This document shows, piece after piece, positions 56,060 through 64,000 of a stretch of DNA of 64,000 nt (the first letter of the stretch is position 1; every line of letters begins with the position of its first letter). The DNA is from Bradyrhizobium sp. 164. GTDB lineage: Bacteria; Pseudomonadota; Alphaproteobacteria; Rhizobiales; Xanthobacteraceae. The translations under genes and the position numbers were made by a program. The notes beneath the pieces are model-generated. The model searched no databases, was not told the origin of the DNA, and was given only the letters and a program-made list of their open reading frames with translations. The stretch spans positions 1-64,000 of the forward strand of contig NZ_JADPKA010000046.1 of NCBI RefSeq assembly GCF_023073715.1, in the 5' to 3' direction.

Positions 56060-57127
56060 TTACGCCCCGCGCACGATCTCGCGCACGTATCCGATCGTCT
56101 CCTCGATCTGGCTCGCATTGACGTCGAGATGGGTGCAGGCGCGGATGCGGCCGTCCATCATCGCAAGCGTCACGCCGCGCTGGCGCAACGCTGCGACCAT
56201 CTTGTCGCCGGGAATGCCGGCGCCGTCGGGCTTGAAGAACACCAGATTGGTTTCGGGCTCCTGCACCTCGATGCCTGCGATCTGCGACAGCCCGCGGGCG
56301 AGCGCGCGCGCATTGGCGTGATCGTCGGCAAGGCGCTCAACGTGATGGTCGAGCGCGTAGATGCAGGCGGCCGCACAGATGCCGGCCTGCCGCATCGAGC
56401 CGCCGAGGCGCTGCTTCCATTGCCACACCGCGTCGATGAAGACGCGTGAGCCTGCAAGCACGCCGCCAATCGGCGCGCCGAGGCCCTTGGAGAAGTCGAT
56501 CCAGGCCGAATCCCATCCCGCGGTCATGTCACGCGGCGAGATTCCGCTCGCCACGGTGGCGTTGAGCAGGCGCGCGCCATCCATGTGCGTGATGAGGCCG
56601 TGCTGCTTGGCGATCGCGACGATCTCGTCGAGCGCCGCCTTCTTCCAGATCGTGCCGCCGCCGATATTGGCGGTCTGCTCGACGCTGACGACGGTCTGCG
56701 GCGGCTGATAGCGCGTGCGTGGATGCAGCGCCTTACGGAGAGTCTCCGGCGTGAACTGGCCGTTGGCGCCCTTGAGCTGCGTCACCTGGAAGCCGCCGAT
56801 CGCGGCATGCGCGCCGCCTTCGCGGGCGATGATGTGCGCGGTCTCGTGCGCAAGGATCTCGTCGCCGGGACGGCAATGCACAAGCGTCGCGGTGACGTTG
56901 CACATCGTGCCCGAGGGCATGTAGACCGCCGCTTCCTTGCCGAGCAGATCCGCCACGCGCTCGCACAGCGCGTTCACCGTCGGATCGTCGCCGACCTGCT
57001 CGTCGCCGACCTCCGCCCGCGCCATCGCCTCGCGCATCGCAGCCGTCGGCTTGGTCTGCGTGTCCGAGAGCAGATTGATGCGCACCGGCGGTGCCTTGGG
57101 GTCGATGGGGGGAGGGGTGTAGAGCAT
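56060..57127 (-). CDS. Low-specificity L-threonine aldolase family PLP enzyme, 355 aa
   Basis: A fold-type I PLP enzyme that splits threonine or allo-threonine (and related beta-hydroxy amino acids) to glycine and an aldehyde. INLLSDTQTKPTAAMREAMA, AEVGDEQVGDDPTVNALCER and VYMPSGTMCNVTATLVHCRP match the family. THMDGARLLNATVASGI contains the cofactor Asp, and WIDFSKGLGAPIGGVLAGSR holds the Schiff-base Lys. ATG 57127 is chosen with AGGGAG seven bases upstream; ATG 57157 lacks one. It ends near the serine hydrolase pair on the opposite strand. Confidence 0.93.
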   Translation of the reverse strand: MLYTPPPIDPKAPPVRINLLSDTQTKPTAAMREAMARAEVGDEQVGDDPTVNALCERVADLLGKEAAVYMPSGTMCNVTATLVHCRPGDEILAHETAHIIAREGGAHAAIGGFQVTQLKGANGQFTPETLRKALHPRTRYQPPQTVVSVEQTANIGGGTIWKKAALDEIVAIAKQHGLITHMDGARLLNATVASGISPRDMTAGWDSAWIDFSKGLGAPIGGVLAGSRVFIDAVWQWKQRLGGSMRQAGICAAACIYALDHHVERLADDHANARALARGLSQIAGIEVQEPETNLVFFKPDGAGIPGDKMVAALRQRGVTLAMMDGRIRACTHLDVNASQIEETIGYVREIVRGA

Positions 57128-57164
57128 CAACTTGCTCCCTGAGGGATTGGCATTCACTCGCGGT

Positions 57165-57345
57165 CAGCGAGTTCTAGGTGGACGCCGAGCGGCGTGACGA
57201 AACCGCATAATAGCGATTTCTGTCTCGGTCACACGATAATCGATCAGATAAGGATAAGCGTTGACCGGCAAGCGACGGACGTATGCACGCGTGGTCTGCC
57301 GCCCTGCATAAGGATGCGGATGGGCTGAGACATCGGAGTGGCTGC
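57165..57345 (-). pseudogene. Truncated ParE/RelE-type toxin remnant
   Basis: Frame on the minus strand to a TGA at 57165-57167: AHPHPYAGRQTTRAYVRRLP, then VNAYPYLIDYRVTETEIAIM and RFRHAARRPPRTR. This is the C-terminal half of a ParE/RelE toxin (pattern AGR...RRLPV.PYPYLI.YRV...I.I....HAAR). The N-terminal half and any antitoxin gene are missing, because the rpsD terminator begins directly upstream. It is therefore a non-functional remnant. Confidence 0.6.
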
Positions 57346-57352
57346 CTGAACG

Positions 57353-57376
57353 AAAAAGGCCCCGGAAACCGGGGCC
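57353..57376 (-). terminator. rpsD terminator
   Basis: On the minus strand: GGCCCCGG-TTT-CCGGGGCC followed by TTTTT. A perfect 8-bp stem placed 26 bp after the rpsD stop. Confidence 0.85.
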
Positions 57377-57401
57377 TTTAAACTTCGATCTGCCGAAACG
57401 A

Positions 57402-58019
57402 TTAGCGCGAATAGAATTCGACGACCAGATGCGGCTCCATCTGCACCGGGAACGGCACGTCGGAGAGGTTGGGGATGCGCGTGTATTTCGCGGTCATCTT
57501 GCCATGGTCGACATCGAGATAGTCGGGCACGTCACGCTCGGGGAGCTGGCTGGCTTCGAGCACGTGGGTGAGCTGCTTGGAGGCTTCCTTGACCTCGACG
57601 ACGTCGCCGACCTTGAGCTGGTAGCTCGAGATGTTGACCTTGCGGCCGTTCACCTTGATGTGGCCGTGGTTGATGAATTGGCGCGCGGCGAAGATGGTGG
57701 AAACGAACTTGGCGCGGTACACGACCGCGTCGAGACGGCGCTCCAAAAGGCCGATCAGGTTCTCGCCGGTGTCACCCTTGAGGCGGCTGGCTTCCACGTA
57801 GATGCCGTGGAACTGGCGCTCGCTGATGTTGGCGTAGTAGCCCTTCAGCTTCTGCTTGGCGCGCAGCTGCACGCCGAAGTCGGAGAGCTTGCCCTTGCGA
57901 CGCTGGCCGTGCTGGCCGGGGCCGTATTCGCGGCGGTTCACGGGGCTCTTCGGGCGGCCCCAGATGTTCTGGCCCATACGACGATCGATCTTGTACTTCG
58001 CCTCACTGCGCTTAGTCAT
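57402..58019 (-). CDS. rpsD: 30S ribosomal protein S4, 205 aa
   Basis: Primary 16S rRNA-binding protein of the small subunit. SEAKYKIDRRMGQNIWGRPK at the start, then NRREYGPGQHGQRRKGKLSD and FGVQLRAKQKLKGYYANISE. The S4 RNA-binding domain has RLDAVVYRAKFVSTIFAARQ and FINHGHIKVNGRKVNISSYQ. No zinc-binding Cys, so it is the zinc-free type. ATG 58019 is the natural start. A strong terminator follows. It stands alone rather than in the alpha operon, as is usual in Rhizobiales. Confidence 0.97.
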   Translation of the reverse strand: MTKRSEAKYKIDRRMGQNIWGRPKSPVNRREYGPGQHGQRRKGKLSDFGVQLRAKQKLKGYYANISERQFHGIYVEASRLKGDTGENLIGLLERRLDAVVYRAKFVSTIFAARQFINHGHIKVNGRKVNISSYQLKVGDVVEVKEASKQLTHVLEASQLPERDVPDYLDVDHGKMTAKYTRIPNLSDVPFPVQMEPHLVVEFYSR

Positions 58020-58218
58020 CGCGTCCTCTTCAGGTACATGGTTTGAGGAAACGCGCCCTCCTGTGTGACGGGGAAATCCCGGCACCGACAGGTCCGATCC
58101 CCAAAGCTTAAGGGACAGAACCACGGGTCGCGAAACGCTTCGCGGGCCGAAATCGGCCCGCGAGCAGGCGGCTTTTAGGGGAGTTTGGGGTTCGCTGTCA
58201 ATGCGAATGGACCCGGAA

Positions 58219-58986
58219 TCAGGTACCCACCGCCCGGATCGGCTTTGGCCCGGCCGCACGCAATTCGCCAGCGATTTCAGTGTTCAGGACCTGTTCCAGC
58301 CGGGTCAGGACCCGGGCGATCGGGGCGGCATCCGTCACCCGATGGTCCCAGCGGATCACGACATGGATGGTCTGGTCCGCCTCAACCACCCCATAGCTGA
58401 CGATGAAGGGTCCCGGCGTGATGGGGTGGAGCTCGCCGCCGCCATAAGCGGCCACCGAGCTCACCGCGAAGCTGCCGAACCAATTGCCGCGCTGCCGGCC
58501 GAAATTCAGCCCCACCGCCCAAGACAGGCGTCGCAGCGGCAACGGGAGGCGGGTCGCCCGCATGATCTTGCGGTACATGGGAACCTCCTCAACCGGTGCC
58601 GTCTTGGCGCGCCGGATCTCGGCGTCGACCGCCGCCAGCGTCATGGCCTCGGGGGCCGCAATTCGCTGTGGCATCACGCATTCCTCGCCATCCTCGACGC
58701 GGGCGACCGCCACCAGTGCCACGCTCCTGGGCAGTTCATAGAGGGCTGGCCGGGGCCATTTGGCGTAGAGCGTGCGGAGGATCGGCTCCTCACTTGCAAC
58801 CAGGGCGAAAGCCTTCACGAACATCGCTGCCCAGCCGGCGCGCGCCGTTGCGCCCGCGCGAGCTTCCAGCAGAGGGCGGACGTTGAGCGAACGGGATAGC
58901 GAAACGAAGGGCACGCCCATCGAAGCGTGCATGAGGTCGCAGATCAGACGGCGCCGCAGGGAGATGGTCTTGGGCGTCCCGCGCAT
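58219..58986 (-). CDS. 2-oxoacid dehydrogenase E2-like acyltransferase domain protein, 255 aa
   Basis: A free-standing protein resembling the catalytic domain of lipoate acyltransferases. It starts SLRRRLICDLMHASMGVPFV, with FVKAFALVASEEPILRTLYA in the middle. Near the end it has PFIVSYGVVEADQTIHVVIR followed by WDHRVTDAAPIARVL, in which HRVTDA replaces the usual catalytic HRxxDG. No lipoyl or peripheral binding domain is present. ATG 58986 gives the family-like start. It probably moves an acyl group, but the donor is unknown. It is separate from any dehydrogenase cluster. Confidence 0.8.
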   Translation of the reverse strand: MRGTPKTISLRRRLICDLMHASMGVPFVSLSRSLNVRPLLEARAGATARAGWAAMFVKAFALVASEEPILRTLYAKWPRPALYELPRSVALVAVARVEDGEECVMPQRIAAPEAMTLAAVDAEIRRAKTAPVEEVPMYRKIMRATRLPLPLRRLSWAVGLNFGRQRGNWFGSFAVSSVAAYGGGELHPITPGPFIVSYGVVEADQTIHVVIRWDHRVTDAAPIARVLTRLEQVLNTEIAGELRAAGPKPIRAVGT

Positions 58987-59098
58987 TGGTCTCCGGGTCC
59001 TGGGGATCAAAGATGAAAGTATGTGCAGCGAGTGGGTCGTCCGCTCGCCGCGTGCTCTAGCACGAACCAACGGGTTTGGACCCGGTCGGTTCGCCGCA

Positions 59099-59482
59099 TC
59101 AGGGTGCCGGCGACGCCAGCGGCTTGGTTTTGTCGACGACGTAAATTCCAAGCACTTTCAATGATTTGTCACCATGGGTCTTGGCGTCGTGCACGGAACC
59201 CGCCGGGATCTGGTAGGAATCGCCGGCTTTCAGGCGCTTGTCCGGCTGGGCGTCGATGAGGAGGTCGAGCTCGCCCTCCAGGACATAACCCGTCTCGATC
59301 CCCGGATGGGTATGCCGGCCGGCGGCGCCGCCGGCCGGCACCTCGGCGATGGCGGTCACGGTCGTGTAGCCCTCCGGAAAGTCGATCTTCTGGAGCGGGG
59401 TGCGCTTGATGCCGGATTGCTGGGCAGAGGCCGCGACGGCGATGCCAGTGAAAGCGAGCGCAAGCAAAGTCTTTCTGAGCAT
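59099..59482 (-). CDS. Exported cupin-domain protein, 127 aa
   Basis: Signal peptide (LRKTLLALAFTGIAVAASAQ, cleavage after ASA near residue 20), then one cupin domain: AGRHTHPGIETGYVLEGELD (metal-binding HxH...E) and SYQIPAGSVHDAKTHGDKSL (second His motif). Typical of small periplasmic cupins binding a divalent metal. ATG 59482 has GGGAGGAAAAACC upstream. It is divergently placed from no obvious partner, with the HpcH/HpaI aldolase upstream on the same strand. Confidence 0.92.
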   Translation of the reverse strand: MLRKTLLALAFTGIAVAASAQQSGIKRTPLQKIDFPEGYTTVTAIAEVPAGGAAGRHTHPGIETGYVLEGELDLLIDAQPDKRLKAGDSYQIPAGSVHDAKTHGDKSLKVLGIYVVDKTKPLASPAP

Positions 59483-59549
59483 GGTTTTTCCTCCCTGGAG
59501 CCGACGACCCTAGCAGCGCCGCGGTTCCCAGCAAGGCCGTATCGGCGAT

Positions 59550-60323
59550 TCAGCGCCTGACCCCTTCGAACGCCGCCATGATGCCGCGCTGGAACAGCGA
59601 CCAGTCGAAGCCGAGCGCGATCGCGCGGTAGCCACGGTCAATCAGAGCGTTGGCCTGGTCGGCGGTGCGGGCCACGCCGCCGATCGGCACGCCGCTTCTG
59701 AGGATGCCGACTTCCGCACGGGCGACCAGCTCGAGCAGCTCCGGATCGTCCATCTGACCGCGCTTGTTGATGGAGGTGGCGAGATCGCCCGGACCGATGA
59801 CCGCGACGTCGACGCCCGGCGTCGCCATGATCTCGTCGATGCGATTGACGGCGTCGACATGCTCGATGGTGATCATGCAGATCATCTCGTCGTCGGCTGT
59901 AGCCATATATTCCGGCATCGACTGGCCCCAGCGGAATGGCGCGTGGAAGGGACCCCAGAGTCGATCGCCGCGCGGCGGGTAGCGCACGCTGCGCACCGCT
60001 TTCTCGGCATCGTCGCGGTTGGTGATCATCGGGAAGTTGATGCCGAAGGCACCGATGTCCATCGGTGCTTTCGCAAGCCATGGCTCGTTCGCGGCGATCC
60101 GAACCAGCGGCGTGCACGGCGTGCCTGTGGTCGCGGCGATCATCGCATGTGCTTCGGTCAATCCAATCGGGCCATGTTCGAGATCGACGATGATCCAGTC
60201 GAGCGAGCGCGCCATGATCTGCACCATCTGCACACTCGGGATCGTCGCGATCGCGCCAAAGGCGGGGCGCCCCTCGCGCCAGAGCTGGCGAAGACGGTTG
60301 AGTGGTGTGGAGGGGACCGACAT
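59550..60323 (-). CDS. HpcH/HpaI-type aldolase/citrate lyase family protein, 257 aa
   Basis: A class II metal-dependent pyruvate aldolase. Landmarks are AFGAIATIPSVQMVQIMARS, LDWIIVDLEHGPIGLTEAHA, and GAFGINFPMITNRDDAEKAV. ICMITIEHVDAVNRIDEIMA and GVDVAVIGPGDLATSINKRG hold the Glu and Asp that bind the metal. The family cleaves 4-hydroxy-2-oxo acids to pyruvate and an aldehyde. ATG 60323 is the natural start. It is 61 bp from murI on the same strand, but the two functions are unrelated. Confidence 0.93.
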   Translation of the reverse strand: MSVPSTPLNRLRQLWREGRPAFGAIATIPSVQMVQIMARSLDWIIVDLEHGPIGLTEAHAMIAATTGTPCTPLVRIAANEPWLAKAPMDIGAFGINFPMITNRDDAEKAVRSVRYPPRGDRLWGPFHAPFRWGQSMPEYMATADDEMICMITIEHVDAVNRIDEIMATPGVDVAVIGPGDLATSINKRGQMDDPELLELVARAEVGILRSGVPIGGVARTADQANALIDRGYRAIALGFDWSLFQRGIMAAFEGVRR

Positions 60324-60384
60324 GGGAAGGCCTGCGGCAAGGTGACGACGGCAAAGCCTAGCAGCGCGCCGTTGCCGCGCAAAG

Positions 60385-61182
60385 TCAGGCGAGGGCGCGG
60401 CCGCCGAAGAACGGCGTCAGCATCGCCGAAAGGCTATGCACGCGGTTCGAAGTAAAGATCATCTCGGCGCCGGACTGCGCGATGCCGACGATCCGCCGGC
60501 CAAGCAGATCCGAGACGCGGCGGGCGATCGCGGGCGCCGGGTCGATCCAGTCAACCGGCCAGGGCGCCAGCCGCTTGAGCCGGCCGAGCAGCAGCGGATA
60601 ATGCGTGCATGCGAGCACCACCGTGTCGGTGCGCGATGTCGCATCCCCGGCGTCGCCCACGAAGCAGGGAGCGAGTTCGGCAAGGATGGCCTCATCGCTG
60701 ATCGGAGCGCCGCTCAGCTCGGCTTCAGCCAGCGAGGCAAGCTGGGGCGAGCCGACCAGCGTCACCTCGCAGCCCTGCGCGAACTCGCGGATCAAAGCTT
60801 TCGTATATTCCCGCTTCACCGTGCCCTTGGTGCCGAGCACCGAGACGCGGCGGGTCTTCGACTGCGCGCAGGCCGGCTTGATCGCCGGCACCGTGCCGAC
60901 GAAGGGCAGGGAGTAAGCGGCGCGCAAGTGAGACAGTACCAGGGTGGATGCCGTGTTGCAGGCGATAACGACGAGGTCGGGATCATGCGTGCCGATCAAT
61001 TCCCCCATCAATGGCACCACGCGGGCGATGATCTCGTCCTCGCCATGGTGGCCATAGGGGAAGAAGGCGTCGTCGGCGACATAGACGTAATGCGCGTCCG
61101 GGCGTGCGGCGACGACCTCACGGAGCACCGTGAGTCCGCCAAGGCCGGAATCGAACACCAGGATCGTCGGAGAATTGGTCAC
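60385..61182 (-). CDS. murI: Glutamate racemase, 265 aa
   Basis: Makes D-glutamate for peptidoglycan. ILVFDSGLGGLTVLREV at the N-terminus, VIACNTASTLVLSHLRAAYS with the first catalytic Cys (residue 75), and DTVVLACTHYPLLLGRLKRL with the second catalytic Cys. YVADDAFFPYGHHGEDEII is the substrate-binding loop. The length is normal. ATG 61182 is used. It precedes the HpcH/HpaI gene on the minus strand. Confidence 0.97.
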   Translation of the reverse strand: MTNSPTILVFDSGLGGLTVLREVVAARPDAHYVYVADDAFFPYGHHGEDEIIARVVPLMGELIGTHDPDLVVIACNTASTLVLSHLRAAYSLPFVGTVPAIKPACAQSKTRRVSVLGTKGTVKREYTKALIREFAQGCEVTLVGSPQLASLAEAELSGAPISDEAILAELAPCFVGDAGDATSRTDTVVLACTHYPLLLGRLKRLAPWPVDWIDPAPAIARRVSDLLGRRIVGIAQSGAEMIFTSNRVHSLSAMLTPFFGGRALA

Positions 61183-61416
61183 GTCATTATCCTAAGGCGC
61201 CATGGTTACCAATCTGTTTTTAGGGCGGTTTTGCGGCGGGGCCGCTTGGGGCGGATCTGGATCGGCTGAATGCCCTGCGGAGGGCGACACATCCGCAAAA
61301 TTCCCGGGGGGCACCGCTGAAGCGCTGCGCTGCGTCCGGCGCAGGAGGAAATGTGGCACGCGCAACGACGGAGCAGATGTGTCCCCGCCATTCCGTATCG
61401 GCGCCGGCCGCAGCGG

Positions 61417-62223
61417 TCACGCGATCCTGTTCGTCGTTGCCGCTCGCTCGGCCGCGAGCTGGCTCTGCAGACGCTCGATGTTTTGCAAGAGGCGCTGGCT
61501 GGTTAGCACCAGGAAGTAATAGCCGAACTGCGGATCCTGGAAATAAATCTCGAGCAGCCGGTCATAGGTGATCGTCAGCACGTGTCCGTCTTCGATGCAT
61601 TCGACCGTTCCGGTACGCCGGTTGTCCGGCGTGAGGAAGCCCAGTTCACCCATCAGAGCTCCGGGCAAAATTTCGACGTTGATCTCCTTGACCAGAAACT
61701 TGCCCGTGACCGTGAGGAACATTTCGTTAGCGGGGTCGCGCAGCTTGAAGAGGATGTCGCCGCGGCGGTATTTGCGCTCGGTCATGAACGGCTTGAGCCA
61801 TTCGATCGACATGTCGCCTTCGGCGGCATGGCGCGCCTTCTTGACCAGCTTGAGCATCTGCCGCAGGCGCAGGGCGTTGATCGGAAGCAACAGAAGATAC
61901 AGCAGGAACGTCGCGACGTTGGCGGAGAGCGCGCCGAAAACGGCGAACAACGCGCAGCCGACCATGTTCGCGACGCGCAGCGGCACCATCGTCCGCATCA
62001 AGAGGGTGGCGACGAAGAAGCCGGCGCCGACCGCGGCAAACAGATTGGCCAGCGTGATGTTCTGGACAAAGATCTCCAGCAGCCGATTGAAGATGGCGTC
62101 GTAGGTGACGTTGTTGGGATCGAGGCCCATCTGGACCAGGATCTTCGCGATCCTGAGGTTGTCCGTTGCCGCGTCGAGAATGCGGTCGAGGATCGACGAA
62201 ACGTCTGCGCTGCCGGACGGCAT
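61417..62223 (-). CDS. Membrane protein with C-terminal cyclic-nucleotide-binding domain, 268 aa
   Basis: An N-terminal soluble stretch (residues 1-55) is followed by three helices (LANLFAAVGAGFFVATLLMR, VANMVGCALFAVFGAL, and VATFLLYLLLLPINALRL). The last about 120 residues form a cNMP-binding beta-roll: YRRGDILFKLRDPANEMFLT, VNVEILPGALMGELGFLT-type segment (NVEILPGALMGELGFLTPDN) and RTGTVECIEDGHVLTITY. The phosphate-binding cassette GELGFL lacks the Arg usual for cAMP, so ligand binding is doubtful. The layout is like Popeye-type proteins. ATG 62223 is the start. Confidence 0.82.
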   Translation of the reverse strand: MPSGSADVSSILDRILDAATDNLRIAKILVQMGLDPNNVTYDAIFNRLLEIFVQNITLANLFAAVGAGFFVATLLMRTMVPLRVANMVGCALFAVFGALSANVATFLLYLLLLPINALRLRQMLKLVKKARHAAEGDMSIEWLKPFMTERKYRRGDILFKLRDPANEMFLTVTGKFLVKEINVEILPGALMGELGFLTPDNRRTGTVECIEDGHVLTITYDRLLEIYFQDPQFGYYFLVLTSQRLLQNIERLQSQLAAERAATTNRIA

Positions 62224-62485
62224 GATACTAACCCCGCGTAAGGCCTTCAGTCCTGGTCGGTATGCTCGACACGTGTAGCCCAAATCGAATGACGGCTGGC
62301 TGAAATGAAGCCTTTGGCCGTCATGCCGCAAGAGGCAAATTTTAGCTCGATCGGGCGTTTCGGCAATTGCCCGTTGGTTTGCGCGTCTGGCCGCGGCGCG
62401 CTGATGATTCGAGGCCTCGGCGCGGGCTTTGGTGCCGGGGATGGACCCGGGCGCCGCAACAACGCGGGGCCGCCCGATCTCCGCC

Positions 62486-63562
62486 TCAGGGCCTGGCGGC
62501 GGGCTGCACGACCTGCTGCTCGACGAGGCCAAGGCGTCCGGGCAGTGAGCCCGCGCGCAACAGCATGGCGATGCTGTTGGCCTCTTCCAGGCTGAAGTTG
62601 CCGGAGATCTGGCCGGAGCCGCCGGTGATGGGCTCGCGGATCACGGGGGTGGAGAGCACCCTGTCTTCGAGCACGATGGCGAAGGGCTTGCCGATGTTCT
62701 CTGCGGTGATGTGGGCGAAACGCCGCGTGCCGCGGCCGTTGAAACGGAACGAGGCGATCGGCTCTTTCGTGCTGCTCGCAAATCCCGGTCCCGCATAGCT
62801 GATGTCGTCGCCGTCGAGCACGCTGGCCTTCACCAGATAGGGGAGCTTGTCCTTGAAGCCGAGCAGGACTTCCGTGCCAGCGGGCGGCGTGCCGGATTGC
62901 GCCTGCTCCGGCGACATCGAGAGATCGATCAGGCGGAAGCTAACCCGCACCTTCTTGGCGAAGATCGCGGTGATGCGCTCGGGCTGCATCGTGCCCGGCA
63001 GCAAGATGCGGATGCGGTCTGTTCCCTCAACCTGGACGCTGGCGAGCGTGATGCCGGCGTCCTTGAGGCGCTGCTCGATCATGGCGATGGAATCTTCGAC
63101 TAGGTCGTGCAGCCGTGCGGCAGATGCGGCGTCGGTCGGCGCGAGCCTGATCAGTCCATCTCCGGCATCGGTCACGCTGAGCGCTTGCGTGGCCAGCCCC
63201 TCCGCCGCCGAGGTGAGCATGTGCGTGAGCTGTTCGCGGCCCTTCGCGTCCGGGATTTTAACGTCGACGCCGCCGTCACGGATCGCAAGCCCGGAGAAGG
63301 CGATCCGGCCCTCGCGCAGGATCTTGTAAATGTGGTCGCGCAGGTCCGTGACAACCGCCTCGCGCAGGGCGTCGGTGTCGACCTTGTAGATGATGCGGGA
63401 CCCGCCCAGCTTCTCCATCTTGTCGGCGACGAAAGCCGCGACCTTGGCGCGCATCTTGTCGAATTGAGTGTCGGCGAACGCCGCGCGAGGCAGCACGATC
63501 GTCGATGCCATCGCGAGCACGACGAGCAGGCTTGTGATGCGGTTCCGCAGATGCGTAGGCAT
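62486..63562 (-). CDS. SecD-like periplasmic domain protein without the transmembrane part, 358 aa
   Basis: It has a signal peptide (SLLVVLAMASTIVLPRAAFA, in residues about 10-31) and then the SecD P1-type region: SRIIYKVDTDALREAVVTDL, IEQRLKDAGITLASVQVEGT and ILLPGTMQPERITAIFAKKV. The second region has VLEDRVLSTPVIREPITGGS and ISGNFSLEEANSIAMLLRAG, followed by SLPGRLGLVEQQVVQPAARP and a stop. In full SecD the next part is a six-helix RND membrane domain, which is absent here. ATG 63562 is chosen with GAGG five bases upstream. It may be a solo periplasmic helper, or a shortened duplicate of SecD. Confidence 0.85.
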   Translation of the reverse strand: MPTHLRNRITSLLVVLAMASTIVLPRAAFADTQFDKMRAKVAAFVADKMEKLGGSRIIYKVDTDALREAVVTDLRDHIYKILREGRIAFSGLAIRDGGVDVKIPDAKGREQLTHMLTSAAEGLATQALSVTDAGDGLIRLAPTDAASAARLHDLVEDSIAMIEQRLKDAGITLASVQVEGTDRIRILLPGTMQPERITAIFAKKVRVSFRLIDLSMSPEQAQSGTPPAGTEVLLGFKDKLPYLVKASVLDGDDISYAGPGFASSTKEPIASFRFNGRGTRRFAHITAENIGKPFAIVLEDRVLSTPVIREPITGGSGQISGNFSLEEANSIAMLLRAGSLPGRLGLVEQQVVQPAARP

Positions 63563-63807
63563 AATCACCTCAAGTCTTGCGGCAGGACGCTGGTAGGCGA
63601 ATCCGACGCCAGTTCTTGGTCCCGGGATCGGGCGCGGAGGTTCAAATTCGGTCTAGATCGAGCCTAACCGCCGCTGTCCACGGCCATGGACGAACGCCAA
63701 ATCATCCATCATTCTGTCCGCGCTCGACGGGCCATCGGTCGAGGCCCCGCCGAACCAAATGTCAAAAGAAGGGGTGGGGACATGCATCTGAGGGAGGACG
63801 GAAATCC

Positions 63808-64000
63808 ATGGCGGGCATCCACGCGCTCGATCGGCTCATCGGCAACGACTATCCGGATTTGTTGACAGACGCGGAGGTCCGGGCCTTCGAGCAGGTTCCT
63901 TACGCCGATCGCGTCGCGGCCGAGAGCACGTATGACGCGATCCGGCTGGGTGCAACGCGCAACCCCGACGGGGCGGCGATCCAGTTCCTGCAAAACGCCG
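63808..64000 (+). CDS. Acyl-CoA synthetase-like (AMP-binding) protein, N-terminus only (partial)
   Basis: ATG 63808 has GGGAGGACGG upstream and opens a frame to the window end: MAGIHALDRLIGNDYPDLLT, then DAEVRAFEQVPYADRV and STYDAIRLGATRNPDGAAIQ. The last segment matches the start of acyl-CoA synthetases/AMP-binding enzymes (YDAL..GA...PD.PAI.FL). The catalytic body lies outside the window. Assignment rests on N-terminal resemblance only. Confidence 0.6.
   Translation, partial: MAGIHALDRLIGNDYPDLLTDAEVRAFEQVPYADRVAAESTYDAIRLGATRNPDGAAIQFLQNA

Noticed and set aside
61206..61391. Cys/Arg-rich minus-strand frame between murI and the cNMP-domain gene
   Set aside because: Looks like noncoding repeat-type DNA read in frame (ACACATC occurs in both orientations); no ribosome binding site.

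Overview
The window looks like a chromosomal segment of a Bradyrhizobium-type alphaproteobacterium. The sequence is uniformly GC-rich. It carries an alphaproteobacterial SOS box (GAAC-N7-GAAC) at recA, two GGAAC-N16-(C/A)GTT motifs typical of the EcfG general stress sigma factor, a DUF1476 (F1-ATPase zeta-type inhibitor) gene, and palindromic intergenic repeats of a kind common in Bradyrhizobium. Most genes are core metabolism or information processing mixed with small exported or membrane proteins. I see no insertion sequence, prophage, CRISPR array, tRNA or rRNA.

Layout. 0-9 kb: class I fumarase, then a minus-strand carotenoid-oxygenase/membrane-protein group. A divergent TetR gene lies beside a promoter that is flanked by a pair of operators, and the same promoter/operator arrangement is repeated inside the group. 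A SET-domain protein with a histone-H1-like tail follows. 9-16 kb: two tandem XRE/MmyB-type regulators, a thioesterase-like protein, a DsbA/FrnE-type oxidoreductase, a GNAT-type protein, a split YeeE/YedE sulfur transporter and small exported proteins. 16-21 kb: a PQQ-dependent dehydrogenase flanked by two related small secreted proteins, several small conserved proteins, and a noncoding stretch with two minus-strand intrinsic terminators. 21.8-26.1 kb: recA, then three tandem paralogues (DUF1835-like), the outer two frameshifted. 26.1-31 kb: gcvT-gcvH-gcvP behind a tandem glycine riboswitch. 31-37.6 kb: alaS, icd, a TrmJ-like methyltransferase fused to a DUF559-type domain, and cynS behind a sigma-54-type promoter.

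38-53 kb: the purine genes purC-purS-purQ-purL, interspersed with opposite-strand genes (corA, an EamA transporter, a thioesterase, an acyltransferase), plus a Bug-type binding protein translationally coupled to purQ. bolA and grxD, often neighbours in alphaproteobacteria, are separated here by ltrA and the ergothioneine pair egtB-egtD, which has an EcfG-type promoter. 52.8-64 kb: a macro-domain protein, two tandem serine hydrolases, a threonine aldolase, a truncated ParE-like toxin remnant, rpsD, an E2-like acyltransferase, a cupin, an HpcH/HpaI aldolase, murI, a membrane protein with a cyclic-nucleotide-binding domain, a SecD-like protein lacking the membrane part, and the start of an acyl-CoA synthetase.

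The most noteworthy items are the duplicated TetR-type operator/promoter module, the EcfG-type promoter that fixes the egtB start, the broken three-gene array next to recA, the twin-terminator small-RNA candidate, and the two small secreted proteins sharing a DPWGG motif. All calls come from reading the sequence. No database search was run.
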